DNA from: Enterobacter asburiae | Lineage (GTDB): Bacteria; Pseudomonadota; Gammaproteobacteria; Enterobacterales; Enterobacteriaceae | Assembly: GCF_007035645.1 (NCBI RefSeq) | Contig: NZ_AP019632.1 | Coordinates: 3,658,001 to 3,722,000, forward strand | Direction of reading: 5' to 3' | DNA length: 64,000 nt | Shown here: positions 53,994 through 63,199 of the stretch, piece by piece | How the letters are laid out: every line of letters begins with the position of its first letter | Numbering within the stretch: position 1 is the first letter of the stretch | Position numbers and translations under genes: made by a program | Notes under the pieces: model-generated | What the model saw: the letters and a program-made list of their open reading frames with translations, nothing else | Databases searched by the model: none | Told to the model about the DNA's origin: nothing

Positions 53994-54017
53994 TTCTTTC
54001 ACAGGCCTGTGAAAGAA
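53994..54017. repeat. 24-bp perfect palindrome upstream of mrcB
   Basis: TTCTTTCACAGG followed directly by CCTGTGAAAGAA gives two 12-bp arms with no spacer, centred between 54005 and 54006. It lies 44-67 bp before the mrcB start. With no loop it fits a dimeric protein operator better than an RNA hairpin, but its role is unknown. Confidence 0.7.
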
Positions 54018-54039
54018 GAAATCTCTCAAAATAAACAGC

Positions 54040-54064
54040 AAGACTTTCCTGTCAGGAAAGTCTT
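54040..54064. terminator. Hairpin downstream of hrpB
   Basis: AAGACTTTCCT (54040-54050) pairs perfectly with AGGAAAGTCTT (54054-54064) around GTC. The minus strand continues GCTGTTTATTTTG, moderately T-rich. It probably ends hrpB transcription before mrcB. Confidence 0.6.
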
Positions 54065-54075
54065 TAGTGTTTTCT

Positions 54076-54123
54076 CCCTCTCCCCGTGGGAGAGGGCCGG
54101 GGTGAGGGCATCAGGCCGCACTC
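54076..54123 (-). repeat. Three-armed palindromic repeat, copy D, after hrpB
   Basis: CCCTCTCCC (54076-54084) and GGGAGAGGG (54088-54096) form the stem with a CGT loop; GGGGTGAGGGC and GGCCGCACTC follow. It ends 15 bp before the hrpB stop, next to the 54040-54064 hairpin. Confidence 0.85.
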
Positions 54124-54138
54124 CCTCTTTCACCTAAC

Positions 54139-56568
54139 CTACGAATATTTCTTCGTTCGCCGCGTCGGCGCCGTATTCGCCGGATCGTCCGGCCAGACAT
54201 GTTTGGGATATCGCCCCTTCATCTCTTTCTGCACTTCACGGTAGCTTCCCGCCCAGAACGCTCCCAAATCTCGGGTGATTTGTAATGGACGATGCGCAGG
54301 CGACAGCAGCTCAAGCACTAACGGCACACGCCCTTCCGCAATGGACGGCGTGGTGGCTTCACCAAACATCTCCTGCATCCGAACCGCCAGCGCCGGCGGA
54401 TTATCCTCATGATAACGGATGGCAATCCGGCTTCCGGTCGGCACAGTGTAATGCCCTGGCAGTTCACTATCCAGACGTTGACGTAATGACCAGTCCAGTA
54501 AATTCTGTAACGCGGTCTTAACATCAAGCGCCTTAAGGGCTCGCAGAGAGTGTACGCCGCTCATTTGCGGCAGTAGCCAGCGCTCAAGCGTAGCGAGCAG
54601 CGTCTCGTCATCCACCGCAGGCCAACCGTATTCCGGTAGCCACTTCGCGGCGCAGTGCAGACGAATGCGGTACTGCTCCGCTTCCGGCGTCCAGTTCAGG
54701 GCGCTCAGCCCTTTTTCCCGAATTCCGTTCAGCATCGCCTGATGAAGCTCGTCTTCCGACGGCTTCGCCAGCGGCTTCGTCCCAAGCGTCAACTTGCCAA
54801 TCTGGCTGCGACGAAAGGCCTTCAGCGTGCCCTGGGCGTCATCCCATTCCACGGTATCAGATTGCTGAAGCAGCTGCGGACAGGCACGCGTCAGGGCGTC
54901 AATCTCTACGGCAATCGCCAGCAGGATACGCGCATCCGGAGAATGGCTGCCCTGCAGCAACAGCGGGGCGATCAGCCATTCGTGACGCGTCAGCGCATCA
55001 TCGCTGTCCAGCATCGCCCCCATGCCGTTTGCCAGCTGGTAGCGACCGTCCAGCCCGCGCCGACGCGCAATCCTGTCCGGGAAAGCCTGGGCCAGCAGGA
55101 AGGCAATCTTGTCGCTGTCAGGCGCACCTCCCCGGCTATTCAGGCGTTTACTCAGCTGCTGCCCCCGCTGCTGCCAGTTCCCCTGGCTGCGCGAAAACGC
55201 CTGCCCCAGATCGCTGCTGCCACCGCGAGGCGGCTCCTCAAGAATAGCCGCCAGTTTTGCCGCCGTGGCAATTTCATCATCCCCTTGCGCGGCCACCAGC
55301 ATCGCGGCCAGACGCGGATCGTTGCCCAGCGCCGCCATTTTCTGGCCGCGCGCCGTCAGACGCTCGCCTTCCAGCGCGCCAAGCTGGGTCAGCAACGTGC
55401 GCGCAGCGGTGAGGTTTACGACAGGAGGTGGATTAAGCCAGGTGAGCTGCTCAGGGTTCGGACAGCCCCACTGGAGCAGGTCCATCACCAGACCAGACAA
55501 ATCGCTTTGTAAAATTTCCGGCGTGCTTTGCTGTGCAGCGCGTTCAGCCTGCTCCGCGCTGGTCAAATGCAGGCAGATGCCCGGCTCAAGACGCCCCGCA
55601 CGGCCCGCGCGCTGCACCATCGACGCCTGGCTGATGCGCTGCGTCAGGAGTTTAGTCAGCCCGGTACGAGGGTCAAAGCTTGCCACTCTCTCCTGCGCGC
55701 TATCCACCACCAGGCGAATCCCTTCAATGGTCAAACTGGTTTCAGCAATGTTGGTTGCCAGCACCACCTTGCGCTGCCCCGCCGGTGCGGGAAGAATCGC
55801 TTTACGCTGATCCTGCAGCGACAACGCGCCGTAGAGCGGGCAAAGCAGCACGTCGGCGCCTGCGCGGGTAGAAAGCTGCTCCTGCACGCGCTGAATTTCG
55901 CCCACGCCCGGCAAAAACAGCAGCAGGGAACCGGCTTCCTGGCGCAGCAGCTCAGCGGTGGCAATGGCGACGGCCTCGTCAAAACGCTGGTGGGAGGGAA
56001 GCGGCTGATAGCGGCGTTCAACCGGAAACGCCCGCCCTTCCGAGCTGATGACCGGCGCATCGGGTAATGCCTGTCGTAGCCGCTCGTTATCCAGCGTGGC
56101 CGACATAATAAGCAGCCGGAGATCGTCGCGTAGCCCCTGCTGCACGTCCAGCAACAGCGCGAGGGCCAGATCCGCCTGCAGGCTGCGCTCGTGGAATTCA
56201 TCGAGGATCACCAGCCCGACGCCGGTCAGCTCCGGATCGTTTTGCAGCATGCGGGTGAGAATACCCTCGGTGACCACTTCAAGACGCGTGGTCGGGCCAA
56301 TGCAGGTCTCGGCACGCATCCTGTAACCTACCGTTTCGCCCGGTTTTTCATTCAGCAGCTCCGCCAGACGCTGCGCCACGTTGCGCGCGGCCAGCCTGCG
56401 CGGCTCCAGCAGGATAATTTTCCCGCGGATATTTCCGTCTTTCAGAATCTGCAGCGGCAGCCAGGTGGACTTGCCCGCGCCCGTAGGGGCATTCAGCAAA
56501 ACCTGCGGGGCATGGAATAAGGCAGCGAGAAGCTCAGGAAGAATGACGGCGACCGGCAATGAGGACAC
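54139..56568 (-). CDS. hrpB: ATP-dependent RNA helicase-like protein HrpB
   Basis: HrpB is a DEAH-box helicase of unclear function in bacteria. The start chosen is GTG at 56568, with GGAG six bases upstream, giving 809 residues beginning (M)SSLPVAVILPEL, the E. coli length; an upstream ATG frame is unconserved. Motif I is APTGAGKSTW, motif II DEFHERS, motif III SATLD, and motif VI QRAGRAGRLEPG. The HrpB-specific C-terminal domain ends in APTRRTKKYS. It is divergent from thpR. Confidence 0.95.
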   Translation of the reverse strand: MSSLPVAVILPELLAALFHAPQVLLNAPTGAGKSTWLPLQILKDGNIRGKIILLEPRRLAARNVAQRLAELLNEKPGETVGYRMRAETCIGPTTRLEVVTEGILTRMLQNDPELTGVGLVILDEFHERSLQADLALALLLDVQQGLRDDLRLLIMSATLDNERLRQALPDAPVISSEGRAFPVERRYQPLPSHQRFDEAVAIATAELLRQEAGSLLLFLPGVGEIQRVQEQLSTRAGADVLLCPLYGALSLQDQRKAILPAPAGQRKVVLATNIAETSLTIEGIRLVVDSAQERVASFDPRTGLTKLLTQRISQASMVQRAGRAGRLEPGICLHLTSAEQAERAAQQSTPEILQSDLSGLVMDLLQWGCPNPEQLTWLNPPPVVNLTAARTLLTQLGALEGERLTARGQKMAALGNDPRLAAMLVAAQGDDEIATAAKLAAILEEPPRGGSSDLGQAFSRSQGNWQQRGQQLSKRLNSRGGAPDSDKIAFLLAQAFPDRIARRRGLDGRYQLANGMGAMLDSDDALTRHEWLIAPLLLQGSHSPDARILLAIAVEIDALTRACPQLLQQSDTVEWDDAQGTLKAFRRSQIGKLTLGTKPLAKPSEDELHQAMLNGIREKGLSALNWTPEAEQYRIRLHCAAKWLPEYGWPAVDDETLLATLERWLLPQMSGVHSLRALKALDVKTALQNLLDWSLRQRLDSELPGHYTVPTGSRIAIRYHEDNPPALAVRMQEMFGEATTPSIAEGRVPLVLELLSPAHRPLQITRDLGAFWAGSYREVQKEMKGRYPKHVWPDDPANTAPTRRTKKYS

Positions 56569-56641
56569 TAACAGCTCCAGAGGGTTAACATTAGTCGGCG
56601 TACATTGTAGCATCGGCGCATATCATTACCGAGTCCTCCGT

Positions 56642-57196
56642 ATGCCTGAGTCGAAACGGCTGTTTTTTGCCATTGAATTGCCCACCACCATACAGCGTCA
56701 AATTGTTCGCTGGCGCGCCGATTGCTTTTCGCCGGAAGCGGGCCGCCCTGTCGCGGCGGCCAACCTGCACCTGACGCTGGCCTTTTTGGGCGACGTCAGT
56801 GCCGAAAAACAGCGGGCGTTAGCCGCAATGGCCGGGCGTATTGCCCAGCCGGAATTTACGCTGCACCTCGACGACGCGGGCCAGTGGCCGCGTTCGCGCG
56901 TGGTGTGGCTGGGAACGCGCCAGCCGCCGCGCGGATTATTGCAGCTGGCGAATATGCTGCGCGCCCAGGCGGCGCGCAGCGGCTGTTATCAGAGCCCACA
57001 GCCGTTTCATCCACATATCACGCTGTTGCGCGATGCCGGTCAGGCCGTTGCCATCCCGCCGCCGGGTTTTCACTGGGCCTTTCCGGTCAACGCATTCGCG
57101 CTTTACGAATCCGTCTTTGCACAGGGACGCACCCGCTATACGCCGCTACAGCGCTGGACGCTGGGCAACACTGAAAGGAATTCTGATGAAGTTTAG
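56642..57196 (+). CDS. thpR: RNA 2',3'-cyclic phosphodiesterase ThpR (LigT)
   Basis: ThpR opens 2',3'-cyclic phosphates on RNA and can join tRNA halves in vitro. The ATG at 56642 gives 184 residues starting [13 protein letters not shown]; a longer frame reaches back into hrpB antisense and is rejected. The two HxTx motifs of the 2H family are His43-Leu-Thr45-Leu and His125-Ile-Thr127-Leu. It is eight residues longer than E. coli ThpR at the C-terminus and overlaps sfsA by 11 bp. Confidence 0.94.
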   Translation: MPESKRLFFAIELPTTIQRQIVRWRADCFSPEAGRPVAAANLHLTLAFLGDVSAEKQRALAAMAGRIAQPEFTLHLDDAGQWPRSRVVWLGTRQPPRGLLQLANMLRAQAARSGCYQSPQPFHPHITLLRDAGQAVAIPPPGFHWAFPVNAFALYESVFAQGRTRYTPLQRWTLGNTERNSDEV

Positions 57197-57890
57197 TCCT
57201 CCCCTGCAGCACGCTACGCTTATCCAGCGCTACAAACGCTTCCTCGCCGACGTGATCACCCCCGAGGGGGTTCAGCTCACCCTGCACTGCCCCAATACCG
57301 GCGCCATGACGGGGTGTGCGACGCCGGGTGACAGGGTCTGGTATTCCACTTCAGAAAATAGTAAACGCAAATATGCCCATACCTGGGAAGTGACCGAAAC
57401 CCAAAACGGGGCATTTATTTGCGTTAATACCCAGCGCGCAAATCAGCTGGTTAAGGAAGCGCTGACCCTTGGCGCCATTCCCGAACTGGTGGGATATGGC
57501 ACGCATAAAAGTGAAGTGAAATATGGCGATGAAGGCAGCAGAATTGACTTCATGTTACAGGCGGAAGACAGGCCCGAGTGCTATATTGAAGTAAAATCAG
57601 TGACGTTAGCGGAACAGGAAAATGGCTACTTCCCGGATGCGGTAACGCTGCGTGGCCAGAAGCATCTGCGAGAGCTAATGAGTGTTGCGGCGGCGGGCAA
57701 ACGCGCCGTATTGCTGTTCGCGGTGTTGCATTCAGCCATTGAACGTTTCTCCCCTGCCCGCCATATTGATCCTAAATACGCGCAATTGTTGAATGAGGCA
57801 CAAAAGCAGGGGGTAGAGGTTTTCGCTTATAAAGCGGAACTTTCTGCCGATAATATGACTCTGAGATCCTCTCTTCCCATTGTCTTGTAA
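57186..57890 (+). CDS. sfsA: DNA/RNA nuclease-like protein SfsA
   Basis: SfsA was found as a sugar-fermentation stimulation protein; it has an OB-fold and a PD-(D/E)XK nuclease-like domain, and its role is still unsettled. The ATG at 57186, behind AAGGA, gives 234 residues as in E. coli. Nuclease-like residues are in SRIDFML and [11 protein letters not shown] (residues about 120-140). It overlaps thpR by 11 bp and precedes dksA by 176 bp. Confidence 0.95.
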   Translation: MKFSPPLQHATLIQRYKRFLADVITPEGVQLTLHCPNTGAMTGCATPGDRVWYSTSENSKRKYAHTWEVTETQNGAFICVNTQRANQLVKEALTLGAIPELVGYGTHKSEVKYGDEGSRIDFMLQAEDRPECYIEVKSVTLAEQENGYFPDAVTLRGQKHLRELMSVAAAGKRAVLLFAVLHSAIERFSPARHIDPKYAQLLNEAQKQGVEVFAYKAELSADNMTLRSSLPIVL

Positions 57891-57978
57891 GGGATTAGAC
57901 GATTGTCGAATAAGTGTTCTGGCCGCGTGCGCAAATACGCTTTTCCTCACAGGCTTGTCAAGTGTTACGTTTAGATAA

Positions 57979-58007
57979 TTGCCTTACGGAAAAGCATCTG
58001 CTATTTA
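57979..58007 (+). promoter_or_regulatory. Predicted dksA promoter
   Basis: TTGCCT (57979-57984), a 17-bp spacer and TATTTA (58002-58007) make a sigma-70 type promoter in the sfsA-dksA gap. The dksA start is 60 bp further on. Prediction from sequence. Confidence 0.45.
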
Positions 58008-58066
58008 TAGCGACCTGATTTTTCCCCCAACACGGGGATCGATAGTGCGTGTTAAGGAGAAGCAAC

Positions 58067-58522
58067 ATGCAAGAAGGGCAAAACCGTAAAACATCGTCCC
58101 TGAGTATTCTCGCCATCGCTGGGGTGGAGCCGTATCAAGAGAAGCCGGGCGAAGAGTATATGAACGAAGCCCAGCTGTCGCACTTCAAGCGTATTCTTGA
58201 AGCATGGCGTAATCAACTCAGGGATGAAGTCGATCGCACCGTTACTCATATGCAGGATGAAGCTGCCAACTTCCCGGATCCGGTAGACCGTGCCGCTCAG
58301 GAAGAAGAGTTCAGCCTCGAACTGCGTAACCGTGACCGCGAACGCAAACTGATCAAAAAGATCGAGAAAACGCTGAAAAAAGTCGAAGACGAAGATTTTG
58401 GCTACTGCGAATCCTGCGGTGTTGAAATCGGTATTCGTCGCCTGGAAGCGCGTCCAACCGCCGATCTGTGCATCGACTGTAAAACGCTGGCCGAAATCCG
58501 CGAAAAACAGATGGCCGGTTAA
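58067..58522 (+). CDS. dksA: RNA polymerase-binding transcription factor DksA
   Basis: DksA binds the secondary channel of RNA polymerase and, with ppGpp, represses rRNA promoters and activates amino acid synthesis. The ATG at 58067, after AAGGAGAAGC, gives 151 residues nearly identical to E. coli. The coiled coil carries the tip aspartates in [14 protein letters not shown], and a four-cysteine zinc finger is formed by CESC and CIDC. The upstream in-frame ATG at 58049 is rejected. The rpsB promoter in this window is a likely target. Confidence 0.98.
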   Translation: MQEGQNRKTSSLSILAIAGVEPYQEKPGEEYMNEAQLSHFKRILEAWRNQLRDEVDRTVTHMQDEAANFPDPVDRAAQEEEFSLELRNRDRERKLIKKIEKTLKKVEDEDFGYCESCGVEIGIRRLEARPTADLCIDCKTLAEIREKQMAG

Positions 58523-58546
58523 TACCAGCGCTGTTTACACACTCCA

Positions 58547-58569
58547 AAGGCGGGAGTCTCTCCCGCCTT
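58547..58569 (+). terminator. Terminator between dksA and gluQ
   Basis: AAGGCGGGA (58547-58555) pairs with TCCCGCCTT (58561-58569), loop of five, followed by a short T-containing tail. It lies 12 bp before gluQ. In Shigella the same gene pair is reported to be controlled by a terminator here. Confidence 0.75.
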
Positions 58570-58581
58570 GTTACTGTTGAT

Positions 58582-59472
58582 ATGTCTGAATCACACTATA
58601 TTGGGCGCTTCGCGCCATCTCCTTCCGGTGAATTACACTTCGGCTCATTGATTGCCGCGCTCGGCAGCTACCTGCAGGCTCGCGCCCGCCTGGGAAAATG
58701 GCTCGTACGCATTGAAGATATTGACCCTCCTCGTGAAGTTCCCGGTGCTGCAGACACTATTCTGCGTCAGCTGGAACATTACGGTCTTCACTGGGATGAC
58801 GAGGTGCTCTGGCAGTCAAAACGTCACGATGCCTATCGGGAACGTCTGGCCTGGCTTCGCGATCGGGGGCTTTCCTATAACTGCACCTGCACCCGCGCGC
58901 GTATCCAGAGCGTGGGTGGCGTCTATGACGGCCACTGCCGCACGCTTAATCTTCCCCCGGAAAATGCCGCCGTACGTATAAAGCAGCGCTCCCCGGTGAC
59001 GCGCTTTACCGATCTCCTCTCCGGTGAGATTCATGCCGATGAACGTCTGGCGCGTGAGGATTTTATTATTCACCGCCGTGACGGCCTTTTCGCCTATAAC
59101 CTGGCGGTGGTCGTCGACGATCGTTTTCAGGGCGTGACGGAAATTGTGCGCGGGGCGGATCTGGTCGAACCGACCGTGCGACAAATATCGCTGTATCGCC
59201 AGTTTGGCTGGACGGCCCCGGACTACATTCATCTGCCGCTGGCGGTCAATGCGCAGGGCTTTAAATTGTCAAAGCAGAACCACGCCCCGGCCCTGCCAGA
59301 CGGCGATCCGCGTCCTGTTTTGATCGACGCGCTGCGATTTCTCAACCAGAATGTAACCAACGAATGGCAGGATCAGCGTATTGACGAACTGCTGAAAATG
59401 GCCGTTGCCAACTGGACGCTCGCGGCAGTGCCAAAAATCCAGCATTCTCAAATGCGTTGCGCTGAGCTATGA
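58582..59472 (+). CDS. gluQ: Glutamyl-Q tRNA(Asp) synthetase GluQ (YadB)
   Basis: GluQ-RS is a shortened glutamyl-tRNA synthetase that attaches glutamate to queuosine at position 34 of tRNA-Asp. The 296-residue protein has the class I catalytic domain: HIGH-like GELHFGS near residue 16 and KMSKS-like KLSKQNH near residue 230, with a zinc site (CTCTRAR, YDGHC). The anticodon-binding domain is lacking, as expected. The C-terminus differs from E. coli. It follows dksA across a terminator. Confidence 0.95.
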   Translation: MSESHYIGRFAPSPSGELHFGSLIAALGSYLQARARLGKWLVRIEDIDPPREVPGAADTILRQLEHYGLHWDDEVLWQSKRHDAYRERLAWLRDRGLSYNCTCTRARIQSVGGVYDGHCRTLNLPPENAAVRIKQRSPVTRFTDLLSGEIHADERLAREDFIIHRRDGLFAYNLAVVVDDRFQGVTEIVRGADLVEPTVRQISLYRQFGWTAPDYIHLPLAVNAQGFKLSKQNHAPALPDGDPRPVLIDALRFLNQNVTNEWQDQRIDELLKMAVANWTLAAVPKIQHSQMRCAEL

Positions 59473-59514
59473 TTAGCCGCTTTTTTCATAACAAAACACA
59501 CTACGAGGTGTACC

Positions 59515-60912
59515 ATTTTTACCCGAGTCGCTAATTTTTGCCGTAAAGTGCTAAGCCGCGAAGAGAGCATGGCGAACGATGCTATTGCACAGCCACACAT
59601 GTCGGTTATTCCGCGTGAGCAGCACACTATTTCCCGCAAAGATATCAGTGAAAATGCCCTCAAGGTGCTCTATCGTCTGAATAAAGCGGGCTACGAGGCC
59701 TATCTCGTGGGCGGTGGAGTGCGTGATTTACTGCTGGGCAAAAAACCAAAAGATTTCGACGTGACGACCAGCGCCACGCCTGAGCAGGTGCGCAAATTAT
59801 TCCGCAACTGCCGTCTCGTTGGCCGCCGTTTCCGTCTGGCTCACGTGATGTTTGGCCCGGAAATTATCGAAGTGGCGACCTTCCGCGGCCACCACGAAGC
59901 GGGCGCATCCGATCGCACCACGTCACAGCGCGGCCAGAACGGCATGCTGCTGCGCGACAATATCTTCGGCTCTATCGAAGAAGATGCCCAGCGTCGCGAC
60001 TTCACCATCAACAGCCTTTATTACAGCGTGGCGGATTTCACCGTGCGTGATTACGTCGGCGGCATGCAGGACCTGAAAGAAGGTCTGATCCGTCTGATCG
60101 GCACGCCGGAAACGCGCTATCGCGAAGATCCCGTGCGTATGCTGCGCGCCGTGCGTTTCGCCGCCAAGCTCAATATGCGCATCAGCCCGGAAACGGCAGA
60201 GCCGATTCCGCGCCTGGCGACGCTGATTAACGACGTGCCGCCTGCCCGCCTGTTTGAAGAGGCGCTGAAGCTGCTGCAGGCCGGCCACGGCTTTGAAACC
60301 TACAATCTGCTGCGCGAATACAACCTTTTCCAGCCCCTGTTCCCGACCATTACCCGCTACTTCACCGAAAGCGGTGACAGCCCAATGGAGCGGATGATTG
60401 CGCAGGTGCTGAAAAATACCGATACCCGTATTCGCAACGACATGCGCGTCAATCCGGCGTTCCTGTTTGCGGCGATGTTCTGGTATCCGCTGCTGGAAAC
60501 GGCCCAGCGAATTACCCAGGAGAGCGGGCTTGCCTATTATGACGCCTTCGCGCTGGCCGCAAACGACGTGCTGGACGAAGGGTGCCGTACGCTCGCTATT
60601 CCAAAACGCATTACCACGCTGGTGCGCGATATCTGGCAGCTTCAGCTGCGCATGTCCCGTCGTCAGGGCAAACGCGCCTGGAAGCTGATGGAGCATCCAA
60701 AATTCCGCGCCGCCTTCGATCTGCTGTCGCTGCGTGCTGAAATTGAACGCAATCAGGAACTGCAGCGCCTGGCGCAGTGGTGGGCCGAATTCCAGGTTTC
60801 CGCCCCGCCGGAGCAAAAAGATATGCTCACCGGGCTGGATGAAGAGCCGGAACCGCGTCGCCGCCATCGCCGTCCGCGCAAACGCGCGCCGCGTCGTGAA
60901 GGGACAGCATGA
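59515..60912 (+). CDS. pcnB: Poly(A) polymerase I, with ATT start codon
   Basis: PcnB adds poly(A) tails that speed RNA decay and controls ColE1 plasmid copy number. Starting at ATT (59515-59517), after GAGGTG at 59505-59510, the frame gives 465 residues beginning (M)[17 protein letters not shown], the E. coli length and N-terminus; E. coli pcnB is known to start at AUU. ATGs at 59548 and 59569 would cut this conserved part. The nucleotidyltransferase core has [18 protein letters not shown], with an RNA-binding basic tail ([16 protein letters not shown]). Confidence 0.95.
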   Translation: MFTRVANFCRKVLSREESMANDAIAQPHMSVIPREQHTISRKDISENALKVLYRLNKAGYEAYLVGGGVRDLLLGKKPKDFDVTTSATPEQVRKLFRNCRLVGRRFRLAHVMFGPEIIEVATFRGHHEAGASDRTTSQRGQNGMLLRDNIFGSIEEDAQRRDFTINSLYYSVADFTVRDYVGGMQDLKEGLIRLIGTPETRYREDPVRMLRAVRFAAKLNMRISPETAEPIPRLATLINDVPPARLFEEALKLLQAGHGFETYNLLREYNLFQPLFPTITRYFTESGDSPMERMIAQVLKNTDTRIRNDMRVNPAFLFAAMFWYPLLETAQRITQESGLAYYDAFALAANDVLDEGCRTLAIPKRITTLVRDIWQLQLRMSRRQGKRAWKLMEHPKFRAAFDLLSLRAEIERNQELQRLAQWWAEFQVSAPPEQKDMLTGLDEEPEPRRRHRRPRKRAPRREGTA

Positions 60913-61388
60913 CCCTCGCGTATATCGCCATCGGCAGCAATTTAGCCTCTCCGCTGGAGCAGGTGAACGCTGCCGTACAGGCGCTGGGGGAGATCCCGCA
61001 AAGCAAGATCGTGGCGGTCTCCTCTTTCTACCGCACGCCGCCGCTGGGTCCGCAGGATCAGCCTGATTATCTCAATGCCGCCGTGGTGCTGGAAACTGTC
61101 CTTGATGCCGAAACGCTGCTGGATAACACCCAGCGCATCGAACTGCAGCAGGGCCGCGTACGCAAAGCCGAGCGCTGGGGACCGCGCACGCTGGACCTCG
61201 ACATTATGCTGTTTGGTCACGAAACCATTAACACTGAACGTCTCACCGTTCCGCATTACGACATGAAAAACCGCGGGTTTATGCTCTGGCCGCTGTTTGA
61301 AGTGGCCCCCGATCTCATCTTCCCGGATGGCATCCCACTCCGGACCATTCTGGACAACCTCAGCGCGGAAAGACCCGCCCGCTGGTGA
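60909..61388 (+). CDS. folK: 2-amino-4-hydroxy-6-hydroxymethyldihydropteridine pyrophosphokinase
   Basis: FolK (HPPK) transfers pyrophosphate from ATP to the pterin in folate synthesis. The 159-residue protein equals E. coli Fol[15 protein letters not shown] at the start, [12 protein letters not shown], and the metal motif [13 protein letters not shown]. It overlaps pcnB by 4 bp (ATGA). In E. coli a fimbrial gene cluster follows; here panB comes next after 123 bp. Confidence 0.97.
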   Translation: MTLAYIAIGSNLASPLEQVNAAVQALGEIPQSKIVAVSSFYRTPPLGPQDQPDYLNAAVVLETVLDAETLLDNTQRIELQQGRVRKAERWGPRTLDLDIMLFGHETINTERLTVPHYDMKNRGFMLWPLFEVAPDLIFPDGIPLRTILDNLSAERPARW

Positions 61389-61447
61389 TCCGGTTCCCCT
61401 GCCGATTAACCTCAAAATAATTGTGGCTAATCGGTTACCTAAAATCA

Positions 61448-61475
61448 TTGTTCCCCCGAATGTTACTGTTAGAAT
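61448..61475 (+). promoter_or_regulatory. Predicted panB-panC promoter
   Basis: TTGTTC (61448-61453) and TAGAAT (61470-61475) with a 16-bp spacer lie 37 bp before panB. It would serve the pantothenate genes. Prediction from sequence. Confidence 0.5.
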
Positions 61476-61511
61476 GCGCAAAGATTCGCTTTTGGGCTAT
61501 CAGGAAACAGT

Positions 61512-62303
61512 ATGAAACCAACCACCATCTCCTTACTGCAGAAATGCAAACAGGAAAAAAAACGCTTCGCCACCATCACCGCGTATGACTACAGCTTCGC
61601 CAAACTCTTTGCCGAAGAGGGTATCAACGTCATGCTGGTCGGAGATTCGTTAGGGATGACGGTACAAGGACATGATTCCACCCTGCCGGTCACGGTTGAG
61701 GATATCGCTTACCACACGCGTGCGGTGCGCCGCGGGGCTCCAGCCTGCCTGCTGCTTTCCGATCTGCCGTTTATGGCCTATGCCACGCCGGAGCAGGCAT
61801 TCGAAAACGCGGCAGCGGTCATGCGTGCTGGCGCTAACATGGTCAAAATTGAAGGCGGCGCCTGGCTGGTGGATACGGTGAAGATGCTCACCGAGCGCGC
61901 CGTGCCGGTGTGCGGCCATTTGGGCCTGACGCCGCAGTCCGTCAACATCTTTGGTGGATATAAAGTGCAGGGCCGCGGTGACGCCGCCCAGACGCTGTTT
62001 GATGATGCCCTGGCGCTGGAAGCCGCAGGCGCCCAGCTGCTGGTGCTGGAGTGCGTGCCGGTTGAGCTGGCGAAGCGTATTACTGAAGCCCTGTCGATTC
62101 CGGTGATTGGTATTGGCGCAGGCAACGTGACCGACGGTCAGATCCTGGTGATGCACGACGCCTTTGGCATCACCGGCGGGCATATTCCGAAGTTTGCCAA
62201 AAATTTCCTCACCGAAGCGGGCGACATGCGCGCTGCGGTCAGGCAGTATATTGCCGACGTTGAATCCGGTGTTTACCCGGGTGAAGAACACAGTTTCCAT
62301 TAA
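61512..62303 (+). CDS. panB: 3-methyl-2-oxobutanoate hydroxymethyltransferase
   Basis: PanB makes ketopantoate from alpha-ketoisovalerate and methylene-tetrahydrofolate, the first step to pantothenate and CoA. The 263-residue TIM-barrel protein has [14 protein letters not shown], metal-binding [15 protein letters not shown] (Asp near residue 45) and VKIEGG with catalytic residues. Its cofactor depends on the folate route served by the neighbouring folK. panC follows 11 bp later. Confidence 0.98.
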   Translation: MKPTTISLLQKCKQEKKRFATITAYDYSFAKLFAEEGINVMLVGDSLGMTVQGHDSTLPVTVEDIAYHTRAVRRGAPACLLLSDLPFMAYATPEQAFENAAAVMRAGANMVKIEGGAWLVDTVKMLTERAVPVCGHLGLTPQSVNIFGGYKVQGRGDAAQTLFDDALALEAAGAQLLVLECVPVELAKRITEALSIPVIGIGAGNVTDGQILVMHDAFGITGGHIPKFAKNFLTEAGDMRAAVRQYIADVESGVYPGEEHSFH

Positions 62304-62314
62304 GGAGTCTCGTT

Positions 62315-63166
62315 GTGCTAATCATTGAAACCCTGCCGCTGCTGCGCCAGCATATCCGTCGTGCGCGTCAGGAAGGTAAACGTATCGCATTGGTCCCGAC
62401 CATGGGCAACCTGCATGACGGCCATATGAAGCTGGTTGACGAAGCAAGAGCCCGTGCAGATATCGTGGTGGTCAGTATCTTCGTTAACCCAATGCAGTTT
62501 GACCGCGCCGACGATCTGGCACGCTATCCGCGCACCCTGCAGGAAGATTGCGAGAAGCTCAAAAAACGCCATGCGGATATTGTCTTCTCTCCGGCACCGG
62601 CGGATGTCTATCCTCAGGGTACCGATGAGGCCACTTACGTTGACGTACCGGGCATTTCCACCATGCTGGAAGGCGCAAGCCGCCCGGGTCATTTCCGCGG
62701 CGTATCGACCATCGTCAGCAAGCTGTTCAACCTGGTGCAGCCGGACGTTGCCTGCTTCGGTGAGAAAGATTTCCAGCAGCTGGCGCTGATCCGCAAGATG
62801 GTTGCGGATATGGGCTACGATATCGAGATTGTCGGCGTACCGATTGTACGCGCCAAAGACGGTCTGGCGCTCAGCTCGCGAAATGGCTATCTGACCGCGG
62901 ACCAGCGTAAAATCGCGCCGGGCTTAAGCAAGGTCATGAACACCATGGCAGAACAGCTGCTGGCGAAAGAGTTAACGGCCGAAGAGATTATTGCTCTGGC
63001 TGAACAGGCGCTGAACGATAAAGGCTTCCGCGCTGATGATATTCAAATTCGCGATGCCGATACGCTTCTGGAGCTTACACAGACCAGCAAACGTGCGGTC
63101 ATTCTGGTGGCGGCATGGCTTGGTCAGGCCCGCCTAATCGACAACAAAGTGGTTGAACTGGCGTAG
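62315..63166 (+). CDS. panC: Pantothenate synthetase
   Basis: PanC condenses pantoate and beta-alanine with ATP. The start is GTG at 62315, behind AAGGAG; the product is 283 residues, as in E. coli. Motifs: [10 protein letters not shown] (HIGH-like, residues 28-37), [14 protein letters not shown] near residue 150 and [13 protein letters not shown] (KMSKS-like SSRN). It lies between panB and panD, which supplies its beta-alanine. Confidence 0.97.
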   Translation: MLIIETLPLLRQHIRRARQEGKRIALVPTMGNLHDGHMKLVDEARARADIVVVSIFVNPMQFDRADDLARYPRTLQEDCEKLKKRHADIVFSPAPADVYPQGTDEATYVDVPGISTMLEGASRPGHFRGVSTIVSKLFNLVQPDVACFGEKDFQQLALIRKMVADMGYDIEIVGVPIVRAKDGLALSSRNGYLTADQRKIAPGLSKVMNTMAEQLLAKELTAEEIIALAEQALNDKGFRADDIQIRDADTLLELTQTSKRAVILVAAWLGQARLIDNKVVELA

Positions 63167-63199
63167 GTTTCTCTACCCGGAAGATGAAAGGTAAACGTA

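Noticed and set aside
35086..54123. CRISPR-like reading of the four palindromic repeats
   Set aside because: Copies are kilobases apart with genes between them; there are no spacers of regular length and no cas genes.
59548..60912. pcnB starting at the first ATG
   Set aside because: It drops a conserved N-terminal stretch and has no ribosome site; the ATT start at 59515 gives the E. coli length.
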